Of a DNA stretch of 64,000 bases, positions 46,153 through 54,174 are shown one piece after another. Each line of letters begins with the position of its first letter. Position 1 is the first letter of the stretch. This DNA is from Bacteroidota bacterium. GTDB taxonomy: Bacteria; Bacteroidota; Ignavibacteria; Palsa-1295. Both the position numbers and the translations under genes were made by a program. The notes beneath the pieces are model-generated. The model made no database searches. It saw only the letters and a program-made list of their open reading frames with translations, and had not been told where the DNA came from. The DNA is taken from positions 62,001 through 126,000 of the forward strand of contig JAUZNX010000010.1 of the NCBI GenBank assembly GCA_030706745.1, given 5' to 3'.

Positions 46153-47151
46153 ATGCAGTATTTGAAAATTGGTGTTGCGGGTGTTGGACATCTTGGTCGT
46201 GTCCACACCAAACTCTGGAAGGAAGTCGACGCTGTTGAACTCGTCGGACTGTACGATGAGAATCGGGCTATCGCCAGCGCGGTCGCGAACGAGTACAAGA
46301 CGCAGGATTTCGACTCACTCGAAGCATTGCTCGACAACGTCGATGCCGTTTCGATTGTAACGCCGACGCAATCGCATTATGCGATCGCCGAGGCGGCGAT
46401 CGCGCGCGGCAAGCACGTTCTTATCGAGAAGCCAATGACGACGACGACCGAGCAGGCCAAGTCACTCATCGAGCAAGCTCGTACACAAAATGTCAAGATT
46501 CAGGTTGGGCATGTCGAGCGGTTCAATCCGGCGCTGCTGGCGGCCGAACCATACCTGAACGATCCCCGCTTTTTCGAGTCGCACCGCATGGCGCAGTTCA
46601 AGCCGCGCGGGACGGACGTAGCCGTCGTCCTCGATCTGATGATCCACGACATCGACGTGATCCTCTCGCTCGTGAAGTCTCCGGTGAAGTCGATCGATGC
46701 TTCGGGCGTTGCAGTGGTCTCCACCGAGCTGGACATTGCGAACGCGCGCATTAAGTTCGAGAATGGCGGAGTGGCGAATGTAACGGCCAGCCGCATCTCT
46801 CAGAACCCGATGCGCAAGTTGCGGATATTCGAGAAAGATGCCTATCTCTCGCTCGACTTTGGAGCAAAGTCGGTCGATGTGTTTCGGCTGATCGATGAGA
46901 ACACCCAGAGCTATGGCAAGCCGAAGGGTCTGACCATGAAACTCGGCGAGATCGAGAAAGGCGATGTCCCCCGCTCCATCATTTACGAAAAGCCGGAAGT
47001 CCGCGACATCAATCCGCTCAAATACGAACTCGAGTTGTTCCGCGACGCCATCGCACGGGACACGCGACCTGTCGTCAGCGGCGAGGACGGCCTCCGCGCC
47101 CTCGAAGTCGCCGAGCAGATTTTGCTGGCGATTGAGAGTAATATCTCGTAG
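46153..47151 (+). CDS. Gfo/Idh/MocA-family oxidoreductase
   Basis: NAD(P)-dependent oxidoreductase of 332 residues acting on a sugar or sugar nucleotide. The N-terminal Rossmann fold begins KIGVAGVGHLGRVH, followed by VSIVTPTQSHYAIAEAAIARGKHVLIEKPM, which holds the EKP motif with the catalytic Lys. LMIHDIDVILSLV contains the conserved His/Asp of the C-terminal domain. It begins nine bases after ftsH and may be co-transcribed. A fragment of its last 31 codons is found again at 49432-49526, part of the tandem duplication next door. Confidence 0.92.
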   Translation: MQYLKIGVAGVGHLGRVHTKLWKEVDAVELVGLYDENRAIASAVANEYKTQDFDSLEALLDNVDAVSIVTPTQSHYAIAEAAIARGKHVLIEKPMTTTTEQAKSLIEQARTQNVKIQVGHVERFNPALLAAEPYLNDPRFFESHRMAQFKPRGTDVAVVLDLMIHDIDVILSLVKSPVKSIDASGVAVVSTELDIANARIKFENGGVANVTASRISQNPMRKLRIFEKDAYLSLDFGAKSVDVFRLIDENTQSYGKPKGLTMKLGEIEKGDVPRSIIYEKPEVRDINPLKYELELFRDAIARDTRPVVSGEDGLRALEVAEQILLAIESNIS

Positions 47152-47155
47152 CCAG

Positions 47156-48625
47156 TTACTTCCCGATCAGCGCGACTTTTCCGGCGGGGATCATCTGGCC
47201 GTCGCGCTCGATCATCACCGAGTAGATTCCGCGCGGAAGTTGGGATACATCGAGTGTGAGCGTGCCATCGGCAGGGATGAATCCGCTCAAAGCCTCTCGG
47301 CCCATGACATCGAGCAGTCGCATTTGGCTTCTCTCGCTCACCAAAGTAATCTTAAGAGAAGCGGTGGCAGGGTTCGGATAGAAGATCGCCTTTGGCGTCG
47401 GCAGCGCGGACCCTGTGACTCCTAAATTCACCTTTTCCAAGCGAGCAACAAATGATGGTGCGCTAATCGCAGGCGGGCTGGCAGCAAATATGCCGAGGCA
47501 GTGTCCGTCCCCGGTTACCGCCAGACTCAGGATCGCCAGTGGATTGATCGTATCCTGAAGGAGCGTATCAACCTCCCATTCCATCCCATGATCGACACTT
47601 ATTAAGATGCGTCGCTTGCCGGTTAAGCCACCAAGGAACACAACGTCACGGTCAAGAGAGGACATACAGTGAAGATCCTCGACGAGAGTATCAGGAAGTG
47701 TGATGGGCATCCAGTGATATCCTCCGTCCACACTTTTGGTGATATAAGATGGCTTGTCGAAGACATTCAATTCTCCAGGGCCATTGTTTTGTGCTCCAAA
47801 GCCTACAATTGTATCTTCGCCTCTAAAGTTAACGGAGAATAGTGAGTGGATCGTATCATCGATTGGAATTATGCGTGGGGTCGAATCCACTGTTTGCCAA
47901 TTATCAGCCGTACTGTATACGGGACCTGTCCAGTAGGAAACGACGCGGAATCTATCGCCCCGATCCGAATGGCAGGACCAAGCAAATAAGTGAGAAAAAG
48001 GGGCCAAATCCCAGTGATTCCCTCCGTCATGCGTAGTAAATATCTTACCGTTCGATTGAGTTACAATACCTGTCGCCGGATCTGAAAAATGGACATCGAA
48101 AACACGATATGAAGAATTTGGAGGCTGGCTGGTTAGCGGGAGATTTTGCTTCTGCCAAGTTAGTCCGCCATCGAATGTTCTGACGATTAGTCCTGAGTCG
48201 CCAATGACGACCGCATTTAGAGAATCAATTTGCTGAATCTTTTGGACAAACCGATTGGGAAGGATGTCGGTTGGAAGACCCGGATCTTGCTCACTCCAAG
48301 TAAGTCCTCCGTCTAAGCTACGATAGAACATGATAGCATACGGTCCAATAAAGCTCCCAGTGGAAGAGTCTAGCTTTATCGGCCCAAGCGAAGTATCCAT
48401 CCTCAGAGCAGCGGCGGTGCATACTTCTCCGGCGCAATCGAGTGATGTGAAGTCATATTGATACTTGCCAGCGGTAACGCCAGGGAGTGTCATGTGCCAG
48501 CGGTATTGCGCTCGCGTGCCTGTCGAGATCATCAGACACGCGAGTAGCGCAAAGAGATATGGCGAATATGGACTTCGGCCTTTCATCAGTTGCAGGCGTC
48601 GCGGCATGGCACGGAATAGCACCAA
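47156..48625 (-). CDS. T9SS-exported Asp-box beta-propeller protein, copy 1
   Basis: A 489-residue secreted protein. A hydrophobic N-terminal segment (YLFALLACLMISTGTRAQ) is the signal peptide; translation could start at an internal Met (MPRRLQLMKG or MKGRSPY). The body carries several Ycf48-like Asp-boxes (SLDGGLTWSEQD, TFDGGLTWQKQ, THDGGNHWDLAPF, SVDGGYHWMPI, SVDHGMEWEVD). The final 80 residues form a type IX sorting tail (FYPNPATASLKITL, LLDVMGREAL, PRGIYSVMIERDGQM). The gene overlaps the upstream Cys-rich gene by 40 bases. It is paralogous to 49531-50958; the last 25 codons are almost identical in DNA while the middle has diverged. Confidence 0.88.
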   Translation of the reverse strand: MVLFRAMPRRLQLMKGRSPYSPYLFALLACLMISTGTRAQYRWHMTLPGVTAGKYQYDFTSLDCAGEVCTAAALRMDTSLGPIKLDSSTGSFIGPYAIMFYRSLDGGLTWSEQDPGLPTDILPNRFVQKIQQIDSLNAVVIGDSGLIVRTFDGGLTWQKQNLPLTSQPPNSSYRVFDVHFSDPATGIVTQSNGKIFTTHDGGNHWDLAPFSHLFAWSCHSDRGDRFRVVSYWTGPVYSTADNWQTVDSTPRIIPIDDTIHSLFSVNFRGEDTIVGFGAQNNGPGELNVFDKPSYITKSVDGGYHWMPITLPDTLVEDLHCMSSLDRDVVFLGGLTGKRRILISVDHGMEWEVDTLLQDTINPLAILSLAVTGDGHCLGIFAASPPAISAPSFVARLEKVNLGVTGSALPTPKAIFYPNPATASLKITLVSERSQMRLLDVMGREALSGFIPADGTLTLDVSQLPRGIYSVMIERDGQMIPAGKVALIGK

Positions 48626-49259
48626 TCAGCTACCCAAGCGGTGGCGACAGTGGGTGCAGGGCTATCAACACACGCACAGCCGGTCGGGCCGGTGCATCGG
48701 CAATTTGAAATTATATCAGCGCCAGTAGTATCGCGGCATACGTCACAAGTCGACTGACAATAGCACCCGGCAAGGGAAGTGCATGCTGTATATTGTGACT
48801 GACCTGTAGCAGGATTCGGGTTACGCTTCCAGCATCCCGGCACACAGGATGTTACCACCTGACTTGCTCCCTGCCCGCATGGGTTGATCTGCATACCATC
48901 CAAGAGATACTCGCGTGCGACAATCTCGGCTCCCCAGATCATTAGTACCGGATTAACATCGCAATCACTGCTGCTTGGCACATCTACCTCGTAGACCCAG
49001 AGCTGTAAGATGCCTGAGCACGCTCGTGAGCAATAATAGACCTTCCGAAACATGTTGTGCCCGAAATGGGAAAGTAGGTCCATCCACCAGGGATCCACGC
49101 ACAAGAGTCTGGGTTCGGCGCAGGTCCGGTACTATCAGGGCACTGTGCCCTCATGCTAGTCGCGAATGAAACGAGAAGCATGAACAAAGCTGCCAGCGCG
49201 CTTAGCTTGTTGAGCGCTGGGTGCTGAGTCAGCGACTTTTCATTCAAAGAGTTTCTCAT
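48586..49259 (-). pseudogene. Cys-rich secreted protein, copy 1, with a frameshift
   Basis: The 5' part (49259 to about 49050) encodes a signal peptide and AQCPDSTGPAPNP...SGTTCFG. The 3' part, in another frame, encodes KVYYCSRACSG...WVYEVD...VPGCW...GCYC...CTGPTGCACVD...PCRDACN. Together they match the intact-body paralogue at 50925-51524 along the whole length (there GTSCYVTVYYC). Alignment places a one-base deletion at 49041-49049. About 18 Cys residues in the mature protein suggest a disulphide-rich extracellular domain of unknown function. Its 3' end overlaps the Asp-box gene downstream. Whether the break is real or a sequencing error cannot be told from one sequence. Confidence 0.75.
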
Positions 49260-49358
49260 GGTGTAAGAGCATTAAATGAGAACGATGATTAATTTACACA
49301 ACCACGGGCGGTCTCGGGATCTCGAGTGGACGCTACATGAAAGACCTTTCACCCGGCA

Positions 49359-49430
49359 TTAATTCCCAGCGCGGAAGATCATCTCGCCGGGCCGCTTCAT
49401 GTTGTAGCGTTCACGGGCAATGTGCTCGCT
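49359..49430 (-). pseudogene. Duplicated 3' fragment of the divIC/ftsB-like gene
   Basis: This stretch matches the last ~25 codons of the septum protein gene at 51745-52059 (encoding ERYNMKRPGEMIFRAGN) with only a few substitutions. It continues downstream into the shared, near-identical flank around 49313-49358. It is the right-hand end of the first unit of a tandem duplication and has no start of its own. The match stops abruptly near 49428. Confidence 0.8.
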
Positions 49431-49431
49431 A

Positions 49432-49526
49432 AGGACACCCGCCCCATCGTCAGCGGCGAGGACGGCCTCCGCGCCCTCGAAGTCGCCGAGCAGATTTTGC
49501 AGGCGATTGAGAGTAATATTTCGTAG
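49432..49526 (+). pseudogene. Duplicated 3' fragment of the Gfo/Idh oxidoreductase gene
   Basis: In frame with the original gene this fragment encodes DTRP-I-VSGEDGLRALEVAEQIL-Q-AIESNIS and a stop, matching the last 31 residues of 46153-47151 with two changes. It is joined directly to the divIC fragment at about 49428-49432, marking the novel junction of the tandem duplication. There is no start codon or upstream coding sequence, so it is a relic. Confidence 0.85.
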
Positions 49527-49530
49527 CCAG

Positions 49531-50958
49531 TTACTTCCCGATCAGCGCGACTTTTCCGGCGGGGATCATCTGGCCGTCGCGCTCGATCACGACCTCATAC
49601 ATCCCGCGTGGAAGCGAGGAGACGTCGAGGGTAAGGGTACCATCGGCAGGAATGATGTCACGGACCACCTCGACACCAACCACATTGAGAAGCTGCACGA
49701 CACATCGCATCTCAGGGGAGATAATTGTGATAGCCGAAATGGCGGGATTAGGATAGAAATCGCTGACTCTAGTCGGTGGCGCGTTTGATTTGATGTCCAA
49801 AGGAATCGGATCGCCCCGAGCAAGAACTGCTTGCCCCCACGAGAAAGGATTGTCGGAGAGTGCACCCACCGCATGGCCCGAGGGCGTAACGCTAATGCTA
49901 TAAACGAAGGACGGGTCATAAGCGGTATCCATCATCAGTGTATCGATCCTCCAACTCATGCCATGATCCGAACTCACGATAATTTTGTGAAAGTTTGCCC
50001 CCCCGACAAAAACGATACCCCGGTCAGGTGAAGACATGCAGTGAGCATTAGTCACAATAGTGTCAGGCACGTCAACTTTTGTCCAACTCATGCCGCCATC
50101 GACGCTCTGTAGGATATAAGAAGGCATACTCAGACTTAAGAACGTATCGACGACTCCATAAGCAATGATCGTATCCGAGCCTCTAAATCCGAACCCAGTG
50201 AGTAAGTGAATTCGGTCTCCGTCTGGAATAATGGGTGGTGTCGAGTCCACAGTTATCCAGTTATCTGAAGTCTTGTAGATCGGGATATTTCGCCCGCTGT
50301 AAGGTGTCATGCGAAATGAATTGCCGCCATCCGCGTGACAAAATCCAGGCGATCGCCAAGGCGTAAATGGTGCGAGCAGCCAATTTTGCCCACCATCGTG
50401 CGTAATAAGTATATCGGAGCGGGAAACCAAGCCTGTGTCTGGGTGTGACATTACGAGGATCCCATTCATTGGGTCAGAAAAACTCACATCCTCAATAAAG
50501 TGTTTAGAGTGGGCGTCCTGGGTTTGCCATGTCTTTCCACAATCGGATGTTCTTAGAATTAGACCTGAATCGCCAACAGCCACTGCGGTTAGTGAGTCTA
50601 TCTGCTGTAATGAATATACGGGATTCGGGTCGTCGCTCTGAAAATGAGGCAGACCAGGATCTTGCTCTATCCAATTGAGTCCGGCATCCGTGCTTCGAAA
50701 GAATAATACCCGATTTCGGTCAATAGTCTTCAAGGTCGTGTCGCGTTTCACTCCCGTCGCGGTGCAGACCTCCCCGGCACATGAGACTATATTAAAGTGA
50801 AAAATAGACTGGGCATCGCGGCCTGAATGAGAAATGTGCCAGCGATACTGCGCCCGCAGGCCTGACGAAATGGTCAGGCCTGCGAACACGATTCCGAGCA
50901 TCGTGAGTACAAATAATCTATTCCTCATGGGCAAGGCTGGCAAGGCACGGAGACGCAA
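49531..50958 (-). CDS. T9SS-exported Asp-box beta-propeller protein, copy 2
   Basis: Secreted protein of 475 residues and paralogue of 47156-48625. The signal peptide (LFVLTMLGIVFAGLTISSGLRAQ) is followed by YRWHISHSG, as in copy 1 (YRWHMTLPG). Asp-boxes include STDAGLNWIEQD, TSDCGKTWQTQD, THDGGQNWLLAPF, SVDGGMSWTKV and SSDHGMSWRID. The sorting tail reads FYPNPAISAITIIS, LLNVVGVEVV and PRGMYEVVIERDGQM. Its start overlaps the upstream Cys-rich gene by 34 bases, repeating the overlap seen in copy 1. Export to the cell surface is likely; the function is unknown. Confidence 0.88.
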   Translation of the reverse strand: MRLRALPALPMRNRLFVLTMLGIVFAGLTISSGLRAQYRWHISHSGRDAQSIFHFNIVSCAGEVCTATGVKRDTTLKTIDRNRVLFFRSTDAGLNWIEQDPGLPHFQSDDPNPVYSLQQIDSLTAVAVGDSGLILRTSDCGKTWQTQDAHSKHFIEDVSFSDPMNGILVMSHPDTGLVSRSDILITHDGGQNWLLAPFTPWRSPGFCHADGGNSFRMTPYSGRNIPIYKTSDNWITVDSTPPIIPDGDRIHLLTGFGFRGSDTIIAYGVVDTFLSLSMPSYILQSVDGGMSWTKVDVPDTIVTNAHCMSSPDRGIVFVGGANFHKIIVSSDHGMSWRIDTLMMDTAYDPSFVYSISVTPSGHAVGALSDNPFSWGQAVLARGDPIPLDIKSNAPPTRVSDFYPNPAISAITIISPEMRCVVQLLNVVGVEVVRDIIPADGTLTLDVSSLPRGMYEVVIERDGQMIPAGKVALIGK

Positions 50959-51524
50959 TAGTCCGTGGGCCAGACTATTGGATACTGTGGAGCTGGATCA
51001 TTTACGCATGCACAGCCGCTTGGCCCAGTGGAACGGCAGTTCGTATGTGAGAATTCCCCCGGATGGTCATAGTGGCATACGTCCCAAGTCAGTTGACAGT
51101 AACAGCCAGCCTGTGGTGTGCAGGCAGCGTACTTTGATCCAGTTGTCGGATTGTATTGATACTTCCAACATCCAGGGACGTAGGATGTCACCGTTGAAGT
51201 TATCGGGCCCCCGCAGTATGCCGGAGGCGCATAATTGATAAGGGCGTCATAAATTGCGATATCCCCTGCATCCCAGATTAATTGGATTGGGTCAATCGCA
51301 TTGCAGGCACTCGTTGGATCGGGGTCTACCTCATAAACCCAGACCTCCGTGGAATATCCCTCGCAACTTCTCCAGCAATAATAGACAGTGACATAGCATG
51401 ATGTGCCGGGAATGATCTTGTAAGCCGAGGCGCTATGCCAAGGGCACGTTGCCGGATCTGGTGCTGGGCCAGTGTTATCAGGACATTGCGCCCGTGCACT
51501 ACTCGACAACGAAACGAGGAGCAA
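50925..51524 (-). CDS. Cys-rich secreted protein, copy 2 (start out of frame across a heptamer tract)
   Basis: The body is 200 residues with about 20 Cys, beginning AQCPDNTGPAPDP and ending VSVPCQPCP, homologous to copy 1. The in-frame TTG at 51524 would leave only MLLVSLSSSARA as leader. Upstream in the same frame the codons give ALSILWALAPLLLLLVSLSSSARAQ, a proper signal peptide, but no ATG. The only sensible ATG (51631, MQLSKKTKPTG) is in another frame, and the intervening 6.6 copies of a 7-bp repeat separate the two. Adding one repeat copy (or one base in the adjacent A8 tract) would fuse them. The gene is therefore probably phase-variable and OFF in this sequence. It overlaps the copy 2 Asp-box gene downstream. 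Confidence 0.7.
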   Translation of the reverse strand: MLLVSLSSSARAQCPDNTGPAPDPATCPWHSASAYKIIPGTSCYVTVYYCWRSCEGYSTEVWVYEVDPDPTSACNAIDPIQLIWDAGDIAIYDALINYAPPAYCGGPITSTVTSYVPGCWKYQYNPTTGSKYAACTPQAGCYCQLTWDVCHYDHPGEFSHTNCRSTGPSGCACVNDPAPQYPIVWPTDYCVSVPCQPCP

Positions 51525-51551
51525 GAGAAGTGGAGCAAGAGCCCATAATAT

Positions 51552-51597
51552 GCTGAGTGCTGAGTGCTGAGTGCTGAGTGCTGAGTGCTGAGTGCTG
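51552..51597 (-). repeat. Heptanucleotide tandem repeat in signal-peptide region
   Basis: Six and a half copies of CAGCACT (AGTGCTG on the plus strand) within the 5' coding region of the Cys-rich gene. Copy 1 has a related, non-iterated sequence here (encoding LTQHPALNKLSA). A second slippage-prone tract of eight A lies at 51613-51620 on the minus strand, just after the ATG at 51631. Each gain or loss of a 7-mer shifts the reading frame by one. Confidence 0.9.
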
Positions 51598-51744
51598 AAC
51601 CAGTTGGTTTTGTTTTTTTTGAGAGTTGCATGTCACAAAAGCAATTAGATGAATACAACATATGAATCACACAACCACGGGTGGTCTCGGGAGAGCTTCT
51701 CGGGATCTCGAGTGGACGCTACATGAAAGACCTTTCACCCGGCA

Positions 51745-52059
51745 TTAATTCCCAGCGCGGAAGATCATCTCGCCGGGGCGTTTCATGTTGTAGCGTTCGC
51801 GGGCAATGCGCTCGATGGTGCCGGCATCTTCCAGTTTGAGTAGCGCAATGTGGCGACTGACTGTCTCTTCGTCAGTCTGAAGTTTCGCCATATAGGTTTT
51901 GCGCTCGTTGATCTCGTGGCGGAGCGAGATGTGCCGCCAGAGTCCCTTGTTCGCGAAGAGCAACGTCATGCCGAGCACGGTGAGCACGCCGGTGATAAGC
52001 AGCATGCGCGGGTTTCGGAGAATCCGCTTAAGTCGTTTTTTTATTGAGGTTCTGGTCAC
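51745..52059 (-). CDS. Septum formation initiator family protein (FtsB/DivIC-like)
   Basis: Small bitopic cell division protein of 104 residues. A basic N-terminus is followed by one TM helix (LLITGVLTVLGMTLLF), an extracytoplasmic coiled coil (EINERKTYMAKLQTDEETVSRHIALLKL) and the family end motif TIERIARERYNMKRPGEMIF, which contacts FtsL/FtsQ partners in known systems. Length and order are typical of FtsB/DivIC. Its 3' end is duplicated at 49359-49430. Confidence 0.9.
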   Translation of the reverse strand: MTRTSIKKRLKRILRNPRMLLITGVLTVLGMTLLFANKGLWRHISLRHEINERKTYMAKLQTDEETVSRHIALLKLEDAGTIERIARERYNMKRPGEMIFRAGN

Positions 52060-52375
52060 GATCTCATCTGCTCATCGCGCGAAGTGGATAACTCTGGGCA
52101 GGAGTCACTTCGCCTCTGCACGCCGAATCAATTTTGTCTTTCTTGCCGAGCGATCGTGAGGGGTATCACAATTCTTGACTTCAGTAACATGCAAATATAC
52201 ATCATTTTCAAAGCCATGTCAAGAGTCTATTTAAATTATTCCTCTCTTTGGGTCCATTTTTAAACCAGAAATGGGATTTAAAGGGTTGAATTTTAAACCT
52301 GTGGATAAGGGAAGTAACGGGTAACGGGTAACGAGTATCGAGCAAAGGGTACCGTACCAGGCAACGAGTTGAGTC
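52060..52375. other. Gene-free spacer with heptamer-like repeats
   Basis: No supported gene in these 316 bases. The part near 52180-52300 is A+T-rich and probably carries the divIC promoter (minus strand). At 52314-52355 about six degenerate 7-bp units can be read (GTAACGG, GTAACGG, GTAACGA, GTATCGA, then two weaker). The region also contains inverted TTTAAA-flanked segments around 52260-52300. Confidence 0.55.
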
Positions 52376-53629
52376 TTACGCTTCTTGCAGCCGCCGTCGG
52401 AGCAATTCGAGCGCGGCGTTGGTGGTGCGATCGCGGTTGACCGTTCGGCCAAAATCGAGAGAGAGCTTTTTCGTAATGGTCTTCTTGCCGCGCTCGGCAA
52501 GCGCGATCCAGATCGTGCCGACCGGCTTTTGGGGAGTGCCGCCATCTGGTCCGGCAATGCCGGTGGCGCTGAGGGCGAAATCTGTTTTGAGCTTTTTACA
52601 CGCGCCTTCAGCTAATTGGATTGCCGTCTCTTCGCTGACGGCGCCGTGCGAATCCAGTGTCGCTTTGCGAACGCCGAGCATCGACACTTTTACCTCATTG
52701 TGATAGGCGACGACCGACCCGGTAAAGACTGCGCTCGAGCCCGGGATATCTGTGATGCGTGTCGCAATGAGGCCGCCGGTGCAACTCTCGGCTGTCGACA
52801 AGGTCTTATGCTTCTCGGTAAGTAATGCCACCACGTTGGATTCCAGCGATTCATCCTCCGCTCCGACGATATGCTGAGCGGCCCGCTTGCGGAGAATGGC
52901 TTCAACCCGGGCGATCTCGCGCTCGGCAGCGCCGCGTGTTTTCGCGGTGGTGCTGATGCGGAGCCGCACTGTGCCGGCGCGCGGAAGAAACGCGAGCGTC
53001 GTGCCCTTTCCAAGAAATGTCTTTGGATCGCCGATCTTCGCAGCCAGCACCGACTCACCGATCCCACTCGTGTGCAACGTGCGGTGAACGATCGTTGAAA
53101 GCTGCTTGCGGTATGTACGGCGCAAAAATGGCGCGACGCCGGTCTGCATCGTAAACTCCATTTCAACCGGGACGCCCGGAAGGATCACGAACGTCTTCTT
53201 CCCTTTGTGATAAAGCAGCCCCGGCGCGGTGCCGCGATCGTTACACAGGACATGGAATCCCTCCGGCACCATCGCCTGCCCGACATTCACCTCCGGCATC
53301 TTCGTGTATCCCAACTTTGCGAACCGCTCACGAACGAGCTTCAGCGTGGGCTTGTGTAGTATAAGCTTCTTGCGAAAGAACTTGGCGACTAAATCTTTGG
53401 AGATGTCATCATGCGTAGGGCCAAGTCCGCCGGTCACGATCACAACTTCGTGTTGCTTCCATGCAGCACGGAAGGCGGCCAGGATTGCTGCTCGGTTATC
53501 GCCAATGGTTGTTGTTCGCGCGACCGAAATTCCCGTTTCGTTTAGTACCTTGGCGATGTAGCTGGCGTTGGTATTGACGACTTGCCCAATCAGGAGTTCA
53601 TCGCCAATGGTAATAATCTCAGCGGTCAT
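52376..53629 (-). CDS. cinA: CinA family nicotinamide-nucleotide amidase / competence-damage protein
   Basis: Two-domain cytosolic enzyme of 417 residues in pyridine nucleotide salvage. The N-terminal COG1058/MoCF-like domain starts AEIITIGDELLIGQVVNTN and includes VTGGLGPTHDD. The C-terminal PncC-like amidase domain shows LSTAESCTGGLIATRITDIPGSS, VVAYHNEVK and SATGIAGPDGGTPQKPVGT. Its ATG overlaps the stop of pgpA by one base. The cluster pgsA-pgpA-cinA is frequently conserved in bacteria, suggesting co-expression. Confidence 0.95.
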   Translation of the reverse strand: MTAEIITIGDELLIGQVVNTNASYIAKVLNETGISVARTTTIGDNRAAILAAFRAAWKQHEVVIVTGGLGPTHDDISKDLVAKFFRKKLILHKPTLKLVRERFAKLGYTKMPEVNVGQAMVPEGFHVLCNDRGTAPGLLYHKGKKTFVILPGVPVEMEFTMQTGVAPFLRRTYRKQLSTIVHRTLHTSGIGESVLAAKIGDPKTFLGKGTTLAFLPRAGTVRLRISTTAKTRGAAEREIARVEAILRKRAAQHIVGAEDESLESNVVALLTEKHKTLSTAESCTGGLIATRITDIPGSSAVFTGSVVAYHNEVKVSMLGVRKATLDSHGAVSEETAIQLAEGACKKLKTDFALSATGIAGPDGGTPQKPVGTIWIALAERGKKTITKKLSLDFGRTVNRDRTTNAALELLRRRLQEA

Positions 53630-54174
53630 TACGAGTAGAGAAAGTGCAGTACGATGCGCGTGGCAACGTTCGCATAGATACCGGCGACGACATCATCCAG
53701 CATAATACCAAGTCCGCCCTGCCGGCGCTCGAAGAATCGGGCGGGCGGCAGCTTGATCACATCAAAGATGCGAAAGAAGACAAATGCCAGAAGTACTGTG
53801 CTCGTCATGTGATTGAACTCCGGCGGGATCGCAAGCAACGCGACCCACTGACCGAGCACTTCATCGATCACGACGATCCCAGGGTCCTGCACCGCAAGCG
53901 AACGCTCGACAATACCGGCAGACCACGGTCCGGCGATGAGCACGAGGAGACATGCGATCGACAGAAAAACCGTATGTTGGAGTGGTGGTGTAATGAAATA
54001 GAGGCCTGCCGCCACAAGACTACCCACGGTGCCGGAAGCGAACGGAGAAAGTCCGAAGAAGAAGACGGTCCCGACAACCAGCGGGAGCTTTGGAACGGTG
54101 GAAAGCTTGGGATTCCGCGCCCACAATCGCGAGCGCGCTTTTTCCAGCCAATCGAATTGTTCGTTGCCGCTCAA
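53629..54174 (-). CDS. pgpA: Phosphatidylglycerophosphatase A
   Basis: Removes phosphate from phosphatidylglycerol phosphate to make phosphatidylglycerol. At 181 residues it has four hydrophobic segments. Motifs typical of PgpA: GTVFFFGLSPFASGTVGSL near residue 35, DPGIVVIDEVLGQWVALL (acidic active-site residues) and FRIFDVIKLPPARFFERRQGGLGIMLDDVVAGIYAN. It lies between pgsA (4-base overlap) and cinA (1-base overlap), so the two phospholipid steps are coupled. Confidence 0.94.
   Translation of the reverse strand: MSGNEQFDWLEKARSRLWARNPKLSTVPKLPLVVGTVFFFGLSPFASGTVGSLVAAGLYFITPPLQHTVFLSIACLLVLIAGPWSAGIVERSLAVQDPGIVVIDEVLGQWVALLAIPPEFNHMTSTVLLAFVFFRIFDVIKLPPARFFERRQGGLGIMLDDVVAGIYANVATRIVLHFLYS

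Noticed and set aside
49420-49788. 122-codon plus ORF between the duplicated units
   Set aside because: It reads the relic of the Gfo/Idh gene and the antisense of the T9SS tail in the wrong frame.
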